From the NCBI GenBank assembly GCA_033065855.1, contig JAVXUO010001211.1:372001-436000 (forward strand): DNA of 64,000 nucleotides, read 5' to 3'. Numbering within the stretch: position 1 is the stretch's first letter; each line of letters starts with the position of its first letter. A program made the position numbers and the translations under genes. Source of the stretch: Escallonia rubra. Its lineage: Eukaryota > Streptophyta > Magnoliopsida > Escalloniales > Escalloniaceae. The notes below the pieces were generated by a model that was not told the DNA's origin, ran no database searches, and worked only from the letters and a program-made list of their open reading frames with translations. Of the stretch, positions 10,387 to 22,385 are shown one piece after another.

Positions 10387-11946
10387 TCAGAATCCGCAGT
10401 AGGCATTGATGGGGTTTTTGAACTTCTTTCCCCCTTCTCCACAATACTGAAGGAATGCCAAGTGATTGAATGGCTTGAACTGCAAAGGGTGTTGTTCATC
10501 AACTAGTTCTTTTGGTATCTGAATGATTTCCCGCATGAATGAAAATAGTCCGATGGAGTACTTAATTTCTGTTCCTCTCATAGCAACTCGGTGGAATGGA
10601 GCATATATTCTTCCATTGCTCCATGCCTACATCAGATCAAATATACATGATATCAATCCAAGTTGGAACTGACAATCATAGCCTGCCCTCTCCCTTCCTT
10701 TTAAAGAGACTTTTCTTTCTCGATACAGAGCAAATCTCAATCGAGAGACCACCTTTTCTAGGTTGTGTTTAAACAAACTGCCCTTCAACTATGTTTTGAT
10801 AGATCATCCATAAACCGTCAATAGTTGGAACTCGTCCAAAACCGCGAGGGAGAACACAAAAAATGATAAAAAAAACTTATTGTCAAACTCATATCTTCGT
10901 ATTCACTTGTACCTGTGAGGAAACACCCTTCAGAGATACAAAGAGGGGAAGAGTGAAGAGTTGCGTGTTCAGGGACAAAGGTACGTGCAAACAAAGAAGA
11001 ATGGACCGTAAATTACAATTTTTTACTGATTCTTTGCTATTTTAAGACTAAGGTCTCTTTTAAAGGGACCGTAATTAATAAGAGAGTGTAAAATTGTAGA
11101 CAAGTTTAATGTATTCATGTAGATATAGTGCTTGGTGGTCGCTCACCATAAATGGTTCCCCGGCTATGACTACATAGGTTGAAGGAGAGGGCTCAAAACC
11201 AATCCACTCGCCTTTCCTTGTTTCAATCTCCAAACCTTCAACTTGATTCGTATCGATTATGGCCAAGAAATTCTTGTCTATATGAGGTTGAAGACCAATA
11301 TTGTTCAGATCGTCCACACGAGGACCTCGATATTTCAAGAACCTCATTAGATACATGGATGATTGAATGAGAGCGTCACAAGACATCTGATCTACCCCAT
11401 AACTTTCAAACACCATTTTCATCACCTCGTGATCAAATTCTGATAACAACTTTGCGTACATGAGCATGGTTGCACTAGTCGAATAACAAAAGATCGAGAG
11501 AAAAATGAATCAACAACTTACAAAGCAAGAAAAAAGATACTAAAAGTTGTATTTGGATGAATTTTGTACCTAAAATTATCATGTCCACCAGCAGGCCACA
11601 TGAGGTTAGTGAAATGCTGAGTTGCTTCTTGAGTAGCTCCATTTTCGATGCCAAAGTACTCAACAAGAGGCATGAAGGAAAAGTTCCCACCATAGCCAAA
11701 GCCAAGAAGATTAGAAGTGTTTTGGACTTTGATTTCCACAGGGAGATCAAATAACTCTTTAGATTGGTCAAAAATCGAGTTACGTAGCTCTAAAGAAATT
11801 TTATCGTACTTAGCTATGAAACAACCATAGTTTTCGAGTGCACTCCGAACTTCATCCGAGGTAGATCGCCAAGAGCTTGTGCCACGATTTGGGTTTGTCG
11901 CCGTGAAGTCTATAAGAGGAAGCTTGGGCAGTTCTTGAGGATCCAT
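10387..11946 (-). CDS. AOP-like 2-oxoglutarate/Fe(II)-dependent dioxygenase, gene A
   Basis: Predicted exons are 11946-11570, 11474-11147 and 10626-10387, giving 314 aa. An ATG 17 codons upstream is in frame, but the start at 11946 (MDPQELPKLPLIDF) matches the other copies. The DIOX_N domain covers about residues 1-105 and the double-stranded beta-helix 2OG-FeII oxygenase domain about 155-260. Iron ligands are H190 and D192 (HID) and H247. The 2-oxoglutarate-binding position, R-x-S in most of the family, is K257-Y-S259. Residues 'LLGFGYGG' replace the HGYVGQ found in genes C to F. Gene A faces gene B head to head across the transposon nest. The protein is probably cytosolic; its substrate is unknown. 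In Brassicaceae the relatives AOP2 and AOP3 modify glucosinolate side chains, but that role should not be transferred here. Confidence 0.85.
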
Positions 11947-13582
11947 ATGCTCATTCGCGAGATACGTACCTACTGCAAATAACCTTAAATCACTCAAAAG
12001 AGAAATATATAGAAAAGAAAAAAAACTCTGGAGCTAAATTGACTTGTCTTGGAGGCTTATGAAATGGAATCAGCTATAAAACACCAGACATAGACCTTAT
12101 TGGGCAGTCTACTTTGGCTGGAAGTAAAAACTAAGTAGACTTGCTGAAAGGAACTTGTAGTTTTGTATTGGACGATGTTTGGCCTTTACCCTGGTGTGGG
12201 CAAACTTCCTCCAAACCCGTAATACAATGATGAAAGATCTTGCTAAAACTTATTACGGAGTAGTAATTTCACGGACAAAATACTGCCTCTACTTCTACAC
12301 GTTAACAAAAATGCCACCACATATTTTTGGCAACAAATATTACAAAACAATTCTATTGGATTTATCAACTTGTTACGTTCTAGACTCGTGCTAAATGTTA
12401 GTGCACTCTTTTGGGAGTGAACTATATACTGTTCATATGGACAAAGGTACAACGGCATGCACAACTTTAGGGCAGGGGCGGACCTATGTTGTGGCAAGGG
12501 GGGGCTGAAGCACCCCCTCACTTCTGGAAAAAAAAAAAAAAATTGGTTTTCGAGAATCGCATCACCCCGTTCCCGAGATGCCGTTCCCCCATCCCCGATA
12601 CCCCGTTCCCCGAGACCACAACTCGGCGCTCTCTCTCTCTCTCTCTCACCGGTGGACAGTGGACGTAACGACTGACGATTAGATCTGGCATATTACCGGC
12701 GACGCCACGCGACTGAACGGTCTGAACCCACCTTGTAGATCTCCGACCGGCGACCAGATCTTGAAGAAATGGCACTCCGCGCCGGCGACCAAATCTCCGA
12801 GTCTTTGTTCGGCGTCCGACCACGCGACCAGTCACCAGATCTGCTTGACGGAGTGCCACTGCTTGACGCCGTCCGACCACGCGACCAAATCTGCTTGACG
12901 AAGTGCCTCACCCAGTCACCCTGTCGGCTGCCGGCTGCCGCGAGCTGCTGCACGGACGATTGTTGGGATTTGCTGCTGGGAATTTGTCTGTTGTATGTTG
13001 CTTCATCCCAATTCGTGGTGGAGCTACATCCAGCCGTGGTGCATTTGTCTGTTGAGTGTTGTCTACTTGAGACTTGAGTGCTAAACGGAGTGGCCTACTG
13101 TTTTGGTAAATTATGGCTAATTTATTGTTATTATTTATTTTATATTTATATATCAATGCTTATGCTACAGACTTGAGTTATTTTGCATCTATATAGATGT
13201 CAATACAAATATATTTGTACATTAAAAGTATCATAAACCTAGAGTTTAATTCTAAAATTTTGAGTATCGAAACATTGGTATAGTTTAATTTAGGGCTAAT
13301 TACACCTATGTCCCTGAGGTTAGGGTATAATTACAGTCAAGGATACTAAGTTTTAAAATGTAACATACTGTGACCAAAACCTTTTCAAATGTATCAGCCG
13401 TGTACATCCGTCACAGATTCGTTAAAAATTTGTACTTTTTGACTGATGTCACTCATACGTATTTTTTTAATGCCAATACTACCCTTATACCATATATATA
13501 CATATACACTATATAAAGATTAAAAATCCTGATTTAAAAAATTAAGGTTTCAACCCTAATTTCCAAAATTAGGGTTTCAACC

Positions 13583-14971
13583 TGTTCATAACCTATTCTG
13601 GACCGCACCCCAGGGCCCGCTAAAAGGCCCCAGTGGCACGACACGTCACACGCTCGGTAGTCGAACTTGCTCAACATCACTCCTCGGTGAAAACGCTCCG
13701 ATACTTAAACATCATCATCGCTCGGTCAAAGCGCTCCGCGCCGCAAGCACTCAGACAACGATCGAAGGTACACCCCTTTGGTGAGGGGGTCGGCCACTCC
13801 TTTGCTGAGGGGGTCGGCCACCCCTGTGCTGAGGGGGTCGGCCACCCCTCTGGTGAGGGGGTCGGCCACTCCTTTGCTGAGGGGGTCGGCCACCCCTTTG
13901 GTGAGGGGGTCGGCCACCCCTCTGGTGAGAAAGTCGGCCACCTTTGTCCTTGAAGGGGGGAGGGGACCTGCTCACCACCGCCATCACCCTACGCAACTCA
14001 TTCAACAGCGCTCACTCATCGCTAGTAGATGCGTGACGACCATTCTCGCGGGCACAATCAACCGGAGGCTCCGACCTTCGCGACAAGGATGGGCTTACAA
14101 CCCTAAGGCCATCGCTGGCACAATCACCCGACGGACTCACGGGGGGCTCCGCTCGTAGTGCTCCGACACGAGGACCCCTCGCCACGGACCCTAAGCATAG
14201 CATGTGCGCTCATGTTATCATTGATCATCGACACCGCCAGGGCAATGAACCGCGAGCCACTCCGGGACGGGAGCAGGTCTTCGGAGGGCATCGTGTCCAG
14301 CACGCCTGGCAGTTGGCTGCAGGGGCAACCCTCACCGCTGTCAGGATCTCGGCGCGTCTCTTGACGCATCCCGTGGGATTCAGTAAGGGCTTGGACTGGA
14401 GGCTGGGGCAACGGGCCACTCTGACCATGCTACCGTAGTGTGGTCAGTCTCTTCAGACAGGCAGAGGGACGCTGCAAGGGCAGGACGACACGAACACGGG
14501 GACCGGCAATTCGACGGACAATCAAGACTGCGGGACCCTATGCGGCGACGTGTCACTCCCGGAGGACGACACGTGTCAGCTGATGACACGTGTCAGCTGA
14601 TGACACGCGCATATTTGTGCCTATATATAGTGAATTCTGGAGCTTATTCAAGACTTCTGCCTCATTTGACACTTTTACTTTCTCTCTCTAAAAACCTATT
14701 CTCTCTGGATTTCTAGTGAGAGAAAGACACTTGGGGCTTACGACTTCGAGCTCTCGACGTTGTACTCTTGACACGGATTGTCGACTGTTGAACCTGTTCG
14801 TCGTCACCCTGCCTGCGCGACACTGCCAGCCCTCGTGACCTGCCTGAGGAGCCTTGCTCTCAGCCCTTAAGTCATCCCTGCTGTCTCCCACTTTGCCTGC
14901 CTGGGAGCCAACTCAGACTGCATCCCTTGTGGCACCTCGACGTGGCATCGGACCCTTTTTCGGCATCAACA
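13583..14971 (+). mobile_element. Solo LTR of a retrotransposon inside the MULE
   Basis: The 1389-bp segment begins TGTTCATAACC and ends GGCATCAACA, with the 5-bp duplication caacc on both sides (13578-13582 and 14972-14976). It has TG...CA ends and is much more GC-rich than its surroundings. TATATATA at 14621-14628 is followed by CT-rich leader-like sequence. There is no internal region, so it is best read as an LTR left after recombination between two LTRs. Orientation is inferred from the TATA box. The gypsy or copia class is not certain, though the length favours gypsy. Confidence 0.75.
13771..13944. repeat. 24-bp tandem repeat within the solo LTR
   Basis: About seven units of GGGGTCGGCCACCCCTTTGG plus TGAG follow one another with few changes. 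The 24-bp period is a multiple of three, so several frames stay open on both strands and give repetitive proline- or glycine-rich translations. These are not genes. Confidence 0.9.
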
Positions 14972-15724
14972 CAACCTAATTCTCTCTCTTTCCAAATTAA
15001 AGTCTTAACCCTCATTTGCAAATTAGGTTATTTTTTAACCCTTATTTTTTCACTTTTTATTATTTTAGATCCTTTTTTTTTCTTTTACTTTCTCTATTTT
15101 TAAAATTTTAAATTTTCACTTTCCCTAAATGCAAAATCTCTTCTTCTTGACAGCAGTCATCATTAATTCCCATCCAACCACAACAGCGATGGAGTCGGCG
15201 CCACCACCACTCCCGACAGGTCTCCATCTAAGCTATTTCACCGGCGACCGATCAACCAACACCATCACCGCCGACCAGATCCACCAACCAGATCTAACCC
15301 GCGGCAAACCAAGATGAACAACCGCACTTCACGTGCAAAAACACGCCGGAAAAAATGGTTCTAGAACGGCACAAGCAAATCTGGCATTTTACAACCACCA
15401 TGGCTTCGAAGTGCTATCCTTGTACTTATACGGACTATGATTACTAGAACCAAACACAATGTAGTCCATCTCTTTGGGCAACTTACCAGGAAGGCTGAAC
15501 GAGAGAACGCAAAAATGGTCAAGGAGATGGAAGAAAAAACTACGTAGTCACCAAACTTTTCAGCAAAGTTCTAATGTCATCTGCAATTTAATAAAACTGC
15601 ACAGTAATAAAGGAGATCTAGAAAACAAAGGTGAGAACAAACACAGTGACGTGACAAAAAGCAATTTGGGGAATGAGAGATGAATGGTTTCCATCTAAAG
15701 ATTGATGGTAAGTTGCTAACTGAT

Positions 15725-15728
<4 letters not shown>

Positions 15729-15761
<33 letters not shown>
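15729..15761. repeat. GA microsatellite
   Basis: A near-perfect GA run of about 16 units lies inside the MULE. Confidence 0.9.
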
Positions 15762-15764
<3 letters not shown>

Positions 15765-16790
15765 CAATTGAACAACAAACAAAATCCAAGTTTCAAGAAA
15801 TCTAAGGAATTGATGAGTAAACAACATACCCAGCAAACAAGTTGCCAAATTTCACAAAAACACTTATAATTAGATCATACACAAATTGTAGAACATAGAA
15901 TCAAGATAAAAAAAATGGGAGAATGGATAAATCAGTTGTAAAAATGGCACAATCCAGATCTGCCGAGGGAGTTGGGAAGAGAGATGAGAAAGAAACTGAG
16001 AAGAGAGAAATATATGGGGTAAGCAATGGGTTGGGAAGAAAGAGGAGGAAAAAAAATAAATTAAGAGAGAAATTTACATTTAAAAGTAAATAACCTTCAA
16101 AGTCAAGGGCAATGAAGTCAATTTTTTAAAACCGTTATGTATTTTTGTATTCCGTCTGGTCAACGGATATAAATGTAATTTGCTCAAACTATTATCCTTA
16201 CCTGTAATTATATCCTAACCTCAGGGACATATGTGTAATTAGCCCTTTAATTTAAGTGATTATATAGAGATTTAGTAAAGTTCTTAAATTGCGTTTAATT
16301 CAGTGATTATATAGAGATTTAAAAAAATCTCTATATAATATTATTTTACTTTAAAAAGTTTTCTTTTTTTTTTTGTGCATTCGATAGAATTTTTGCACCC
16401 CCTAAAAAAAATTTCTAGTTCCGCCCCTGTTTTATAGGGAGTCCTTTAGACTGCTTGCTATCAAGACTCCTTCATACTGCTTAAAGCTGTTCCAAGGTAG
16501 TTATTGTGACTAATATCTCCAAAGATGTTTAGCCTCACCTTGTATGAGTGAGGCCAGTTTACACACTTTTTAGCAAGATTTACGCTTTTTTGTCAACAAA
16601 AAAGTATTAGTGACACTTTTTTTAGTATTTAGTAGCAATAAAAATGTGTAAACTCAGCTATAAAAGTGTTTGAACTTTCTGTAACCCTATGTATTAGCTG
16701 TGATTGCGCGACAAAATATTGGGAAATTTCACCATCAGCATCCAACGAACAAGCCTCCAAGCGTACAAAGGATTTAATTAGTTTATCTGA

Positions 16791-16798
16791 TATATAAA
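16791..16798 (+). promoter_or_regulatory. TATA box of dioxygenase gene B
   Basis: TATATAAA lies 84 bp upstream of the ATG at 16882 in otherwise mixed sequence, a plausible distance for a core promoter with a short leader. Confidence 0.5.
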
Positions 16799-16881
16799 CA
16801 GCATGAAGTGTGTGAAAATACCTCTGAGAAGATAGAAAGATTCAAGCTTCATAGAAGATAAAGTGAAACAGTAAAAGAATC

Positions 16882-18471
16882 ATGGCTTCACTAACAAAGT
16901 CCAAGCTCCCCATCATAGACTTCTCTCAGGAAAAACTGAAGCCTGGTACTGGTTCTTGGTTATCCACAGCCAACGACGTCCGTAAGGCACTTGAAGAGTA
17001 TGGCTGCTTTGTAGCTTTGTCCAACGAAGTCTCTCTGGAGACGCGCGACGCAATGTTCAGCGCGGCAAAGGACTTGTATGATCTCCCCATGGAATCCAAA
17101 GTCAAAAATACCTCTGATCTTCTAGGCTTTGGTTATGGCGGGGGTTTCACTACCATGCCGCTCTTTGAATACTTTGGTATCGAGAAGGCCACCACACTTG
17201 AAGGAACTCAAACTTTCACTGATCTCATGTGGCCCTCTGGGAATGATGATTTCTGGTATTTAAACTATTCTCATCTTTATAAATTGGCTATAATAGCAAA
17301 AAGCATTGATAGGACATGCTTAATTTCTGCATGAAAGTATCTTATGTGTATTGACACGTAATATAGTTTGAATTTTTTTGTTAAAACCATTTTGAAAGGA
17401 AAGAAATCCGATAGATGCGCTTGATTAAATTCCTCCATGATTGTTTGCTCAGCGAAACTGCACTCTTGTTATCAAAGAAATTAGCAGCCCTGGGAGATAT
17501 GGTGCTGCAAATGGTATTCGAGAATTATGGGGTACAGAGGTACCATGACACTCAAATTGAAGCGCTGGCATACCTTATGAGATTCATAAAATATCGAGCA
17601 CCCATGAATAACGAGAACAATACGGGTCTTTATCCTCATACAGACAAGGGGTTCCTGACCATCCTTGATCAAAATCAAGTTAAAGGCTTGGAGGTTGAAA
17701 CAAAAGATGGCGAATGGATTACCTTCGACCCTTCGCCTTCAGCATTCGTGGTCGTCGCAGGTGACGGACTTATGGTGAGTTCATCTAGAGCTTATGACTA
17801 TGATGTGGTTGATCTTAGGGCTTGATACACTTTGGTACTAAACTAGTTAATTAATTGTGTATACGTTTGTCCAATTTTTTAACATAACTAATCTCTTAAA
17901 GAAAGGATGAGTAACGTTTGCAACACTTTATTAAAAGATTGTCGCTAAAGATTACTCTCAATTAGGGGTATAAACAAGGAAAAAAGTATTTTTTGCTTTC
18001 TGTAAAAGGAACCGGAGGGAGAAATTGTTGTCTTATTAGTCCAAACTTTTCATTGTGGACTGATTTTGTCAACAGAGAAGAATTTTCGGTTAGTTGCCTG
18101 GACGAGGAAACGTAGTGACACCCTTTCCCTAATCTAGGAGTAAATATTGTTGTTATTGATTGATCAGCTTTATTTTTCCTTCACTCCAATTCGATTCATA
18201 TGATTAAAAACTGTCACAATTTCTTGGCCAGGCGTGGAGCAATGGCCGCATACATTCTCCTTTCCATCAAGTCACTATGAGAGGGACCCAAGACAAATAC
18301 ACGATCGCGCTGTTTTCGTTCATGTCTGGGATGGTCGAAACACCAGAGGAACTGGTCGACAATCAACACCCGTTACGGTTTAAGCCTTTTAATCACTATG
18401 GGTATCTCCGGTATTGCGGAGCCGAGGGAATGAAGTACAAACATCCTATCCAGTTCTATTGTGGTGTTTGA
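16882..18471 (+). CDS. AOP-like 2-oxoglutarate/Fe(II)-dependent dioxygenase, gene B
   Basis: Exons 16882-17255, 17453-17774 and 18232-18471 encode 311 aa with the same intron phases (2, then 0) as the other copies. The protein starts MASLTKSKLPIIDF and ends IQFYCGV. DIOX_N lies at about residues 8-105 and the 2OG-FeII oxygenase fold at about 150-260. Iron ligands are H187, D189 and H244. The usual R-x-S 2-oxoglutarate site reads K254-Y-T256. The LLGFGYGG motif and the MPLFEYFGIE segment group B with A and separate both from C to F. It is the only copy on the plus strand and is divergently placed to A, so the two probably arose as an inverted duplicate. No stop or frameshift is seen. Substrate unknown. 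Confidence 0.88.
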
Positions 18472-20476
18472 TGCATGCTGCTTGTGATGTAAAGGACCTG
18501 TTTGCAGTATCCCTCACGCACAGGACCTGTTTATGTTTTACTCTAGTGATATGCCCACTTCATATGCTGGCTTGTTGCGTTGATGGTGAGATCCACTTGT
18601 TACCATTGATTGCAAAAGCTACTCATGTTGCCCTGGACTGCAATTTCCCAGCTATATGTTGTACTCATTTGTATTTCTGTAAGAAAAATAAAGAAAGTGT
18701 AATGTACTATATATGACAAGTGACGATAAGAATGTCTAAGTCGACATTTGTCGTTAAGGATGAGTAGTATTTGTCCGTAATGCACATAATAAGTGAGGAG
18801 AGGTCTTTTGGTTATCTGTGTGTTATGTTTTAAAAACTGCCATGTTGCAACTTTCATAAGACCCATTACCTTTCTGAGCGCAAAATGGGTCAAAAGGCTT
18901 CACCTTGGGTTGGGGGGCAATGCTCTCCATTAGCTGACACGTTTTCCATATCTCCAATGATTTATAGGCGTTATATATGTACCATTTTTTAAGCATCCAT
19001 CTCAGAAGCCTTAAGACAGGAGAGACCAACGAAACTATATGCTATGCTTTCTTTTTCTATTGGGACTTCATATTTTCTCAACACGCACTGCCCTTTACGT
19101 GCGACGGACATGTTAGAAAAATAGGCAGTAAATGGAGAAAAGAAAAGATAACCTGAGTCGAATGCTAAGCACTATGTCCTTAAGACAGTATTTGCCTCCT
19201 ATATAATCAAATTAGAATTGCAGCAAATTTGTCTCCTAAAATAAAACATACAAAAACTCTGTTGATCACAGTAAAAACAATCAACAGACAAATTGAGAGA
19301 GAGGAGGTCCCATCTGCCCTAGTACATAGTGCACCAGTAGGCGCCTTGAATAGGTGCAAACAATTATAACAGTTAAATGACTTTGTAGGTATCATCTAAT
19401 AACATAATAAACTTGGAGACCCTAAGAACATGTGCCAAGGAATTGAGACACCAAGAACATGTGCCTTTTCAATTTTAACAGAACTGAAAATTCTGCTCAA
19501 ATCCAACAGTCACACACTTTCTTGTTTGGTCCAACAGTCACACACTCTCTTGTTTGGTCCAACAGTCACACACTCTCTTGTTTAGTCCAACAGTCGCACC
19601 CTTTTCAGGCTGAATTGTCGAAAAAAGTTAAGACTGGGCTGGGGCAAGGGCTCTTAGCTACGATGCGCAAGGGCAAAGTGCGCTTAACCTTTAAGCCGTC
19701 GTCGGGGGCGCGCTTATGCGGTGCACTGCACATGTGTGCATACTTTGTGTTCCTAAAATAATAAAATATGTCACATAGCCACTTAATTAAATATCATTGG
19801 CCTTTTCATTTCTTAAGTAATGTGAGAACCCACATTTATGACCCTTTCAAACCTTATAAAATGCCGAATTTTGAGACATTATATCTCTTTCAGCAATCAA
19901 TGAAATTAAATATTTGTTTTGGACATTAAACCTTGTAATCCAAAGCTTGAACGTCTAGGTTCCGATTATTGAAAAATCTCCAACACTCGTATGTGACAAA
20001 TTTGCAAAGCTTTAAGAACAACAATATGTATGGTACACGCTAGCGATATCTAGTACGTGATGACATCTAACTTTTAGTCTACAAACAACGTTAGAATGAA
20101 CTATTCTTTATTTGTCGGCAAGCTGGAACGTTGGGGTACAGAAGATTATTCTCGTTGTTAGGCTTGTAGTAAAGTTCGCTACCTGAATAAACTTGCGGCT
20201 TTCTGCATATACTCTCGTGTTTCTGCGAAGTCCGCAAAGTATTATAAATCAAAGTGAGGCTAAGTGCCCGCTGAATAATATTGCATAAGATAAGCCTGTG
20301 GACCGGATGATATAACAACGGTGCTCTAATTAAAACAAGCTAGACTTGCCCTTACAGCAGTATACATAGTGAAATTTACTTCAATTACAGCATCCGCATT
20401 TTATTGTTGCTATTCACGAAACTTATTACATACTGCAGTCTTGTAATTCATGAAATGTAGGAGGGCAAGAGAGGTG
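18472..20476. other. Intergenic stretch between genes B and C
   Basis: No gene is recognised. The stretch contains the 3' flank of B and a minisatellite at 19503-19600; the rest is unremarkable AT-rich DNA. Confidence 0.5.
19503..19600. repeat. Minisatellite, about 29-bp unit
   Basis: Three and a half units of CCAACAGTCACACACTCTCT plus TGTTTGGT follow one another, the last one diverged. Confidence 0.8.
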
Positions 20477-21926
20477 TCAAACTCCACAGTAAGACTTAAT
20501 AGCGCACTTTGACCTCTTTCCTTCATCCGTGTAGTAGAAGTCAATGAACTTGTAGTGATCAAATGCCTCGTACTGGAGTGGGCGCTCAGCATCGGCTAGT
20601 TCTTCTGGTATTTGTATCGTGAGATCCCTGATGAATGTAAATAGTCCGAGCGAGTATCTTTCTTCTTCCCCACACATGATCACCCTGTGACTAGGAGGTT
20701 CAATTCTTCCATTTGTCCAGGCCTAATACATGCAACAGCTAAACACTCATTTTCGCATATCTTACAAGTTGTAGAATTTGAAGGAGAAAAATGATTTAGA
20801 ACATAGCATCACTTTTAGTAATTTACCATGCAAGCATCGCCTGCCATGACTACGAACGACGACGAAGGTGAAGGATCAACAAGAATCCACTCGCCGTCCT
20901 TTGTTTTGATCTCTAGACCCTTAACTTGACGTTGATGAAGAATAGACATGAAGCTCTTGTCCGTATGAGGGACAATGCCCAATTTCTTCTCGTCTGGTTG
21001 AGGCCCTCGATACTTTATAAGCCGAAGAAGATAGGAAGTCGACCCGAGGAGCAAGTCGTAGTATTTCTCGACACCGTAGCTTTGAGATACCATTCTCATC
21101 ACTAGCTGATCTAGCTCGGCTAAAACCTTAGAGAACAAGAGTGTAGTTTCGCTGATCATCACAAGAACAAATTAAAAAAATCTCAATATTGTAAAGGAGC
21201 TACCTCAACAAATATGAGGTAATTAAGCACATATAAGGTTTTTCCTTGTTTAATTATTGCTATCCTCAGATGGGTTTGATTAATTAAGGATGTTTCCATA
21301 ATTTCTAAAAGTACAAGTTGATCCATGAGGAAAGAGAGCCACAATAACGTAGGTTAATCTCACTTTTTTTTAATGACAAACATTTAGCGTCTCAAATTTG
21401 TATGACCATATATAGGGCCACCTTAAAAGTCCTCCATCATTATCATTGTTCTCTGTACTTCCGTGAGTAATTGACTTGTTGGCTAATGGTCCGTGTGCAG
21501 TACTACAAAGAAATTGGATGAAGGGAAGGCGGAGGAGAGTAGGCAAACATACCAGAAACTTTCATTTCCAGAGGGCCACATAAGATTTGTAAAAGTTTGA
21601 GCTCCTTCAAGAGTGGTTGCATTTTCAATACCCAAGCCTTCGTACAGAGGAATAACAGGCTCTTGTCCAACATAGCCATGGGAGGGTGTGGTTGAAGTGT
21701 TGAGGACTTTAGTTTCGGTGGGAAGATCTAAGAGCTCTTTGGAGGCACTAAAGATTGCATTGTGGAGCTCCAGCGAAACTTTGTCATACACTGCTATGAA
21801 GCAACCATAGTCTTCGAGCGCACGCACGACATCTGTGCGTGTTAATGACCAAGAATTCGTACCAGGGTTCAAGTTTTCCATAGAGAATTCTATGACAGGA
21901 AGATTGGACCGTGTTGAGGAAGCCAT
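20477..21926 (-). CDS. AOP-like 2-oxoglutarate/Fe(II)-dependent dioxygenase, gene C
   Basis: Exons 21926-21553, 21151-20827 and 20722-20477 encode 314 aa. The start MASSTRSNLPVIEF matches the other copies, and the C-terminus is IKSYCGV. Iron ligands are H187 and D189 (PHTDKSF) and H245. The 2-oxoglutarate motif is the canonical R255-Y-S257. The motif near residue 85 is SHGYVGQ, as in D to F. A complete fold is predicted: DIOX_N at about residues 8-105, catalytic domain at about 150-260. The short second intron (104 bp) and longer first intron (401 bp) differ in size from the other copies, but the phases are the same. All visible features are intact, so this is a good candidate for an active enzyme of unknown substrate. 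Confidence 0.9.
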
Positions 21927-22158
21927 GAAAGAAGTTCAGGTTTCTTCTCTAATCTGTGTCTGGTATGAAGACTGGAAGACGAGACAAGTTTGTACATATA
22001 CTTGCTAGGATTGCTCATGATTACTAATTAAACTACTAGTTCCGATCCCATACATTGCACCATATATTATATCAATAATATAATAGATCAATTTAACTCA
22101 ATTTAATTGCTAGGATCGCTCATGATTACTAATTTAACTCAATTTGATAAGAAAAAAC

Positions 22159-22385
22159 TTTGGCTCATACTCGGGTTTTGAAATCTTCCTTCAACCCCAT
22201 GTATAGAGACAATTAATAGTAACTAAATGTTTCAAGTTACTTTTCTTCTAACACTTTTAATAACAATTATTAGCAACACTTTTTTAGCGTCACTAGATAA
22301 AAGTCACTAGAAACATTTAGAGACAATTGATTGTCGCTATATAAGGGTTAGGAGGAAGATTCCTCCAACATGGGTAGCAGCCAAT
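22159..22385. mobile_element. MITE, 227 bp (copy 1 of a local family)
   Basis: The ends TTTGGCTC and GCAGCCAA head an imperfect inverted repeat of about 40 bp that includes GGAAGATTCCTCC. The interior is nearly palindromic and carries GACAATTAATAGT, TTTTAGCGTCACTA and GACAATTGATTGTCGC. Closely similar copies lie at 31219-31442 and 56912-57139. It has no coding capacity and its superfamily is not clear. Confidence 0.65.

Larger units (their letters stand above)
13293..16245. mobile_element. Mutator-like element (MULE) copy 1, inserted in the hAT element
   Basis: The terminal inverted repeats begin GGGCTAATTACACCTATGTC and, on the other strand, GGGCTAATTACACATATGTC. They continue through CCCTGAGGTTAGG for over 40 bp. 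The 9-bp duplication tttaattta flanks both sides (13284-13292 and 16246-16254); 9 bp is the Mutator hallmark. The uninterrupted hAT copy has the target only once (46394-46402). No transposase is present. The interior holds a solo LTR (13583-14971), short proline-rich frames (about 15129-15317) shared with the copy at 35607-36791, and a GA run at 15729-15761. Confidence 0.88.
12473..16429 (-). mobile_element. hAT transposon (copy 1), interrupted by a Mutator-like element
   Basis: The ends are CAGGGGCGGACCTA at 12473 and CTAGTTCCGCCCCTG at 16415-16429. Without its insertion the element is about 1 kb and is the reverse complement of the uninterrupted copy at 46199-47178. Its flanks, ctttaggg and ttttatag, match at only 5 of 8 positions, so any target duplication has decayed. 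It codes for no transposase and is non-autonomous. Its GC-rich half repeats phrases such as CGACCAGATCT and CGCGACCA, and the CT run at 12631-12648 is shared with copy 2. The left half ends at 13292, where the Mutator-like element begins; the right half resumes at 16246. Confidence 0.8.

Noticed and set aside
13633..14158. Several overlapping repetitive frames on both strands
   Set aside because: They are produced by the 24-bp tandem repeat in the solo LTR.
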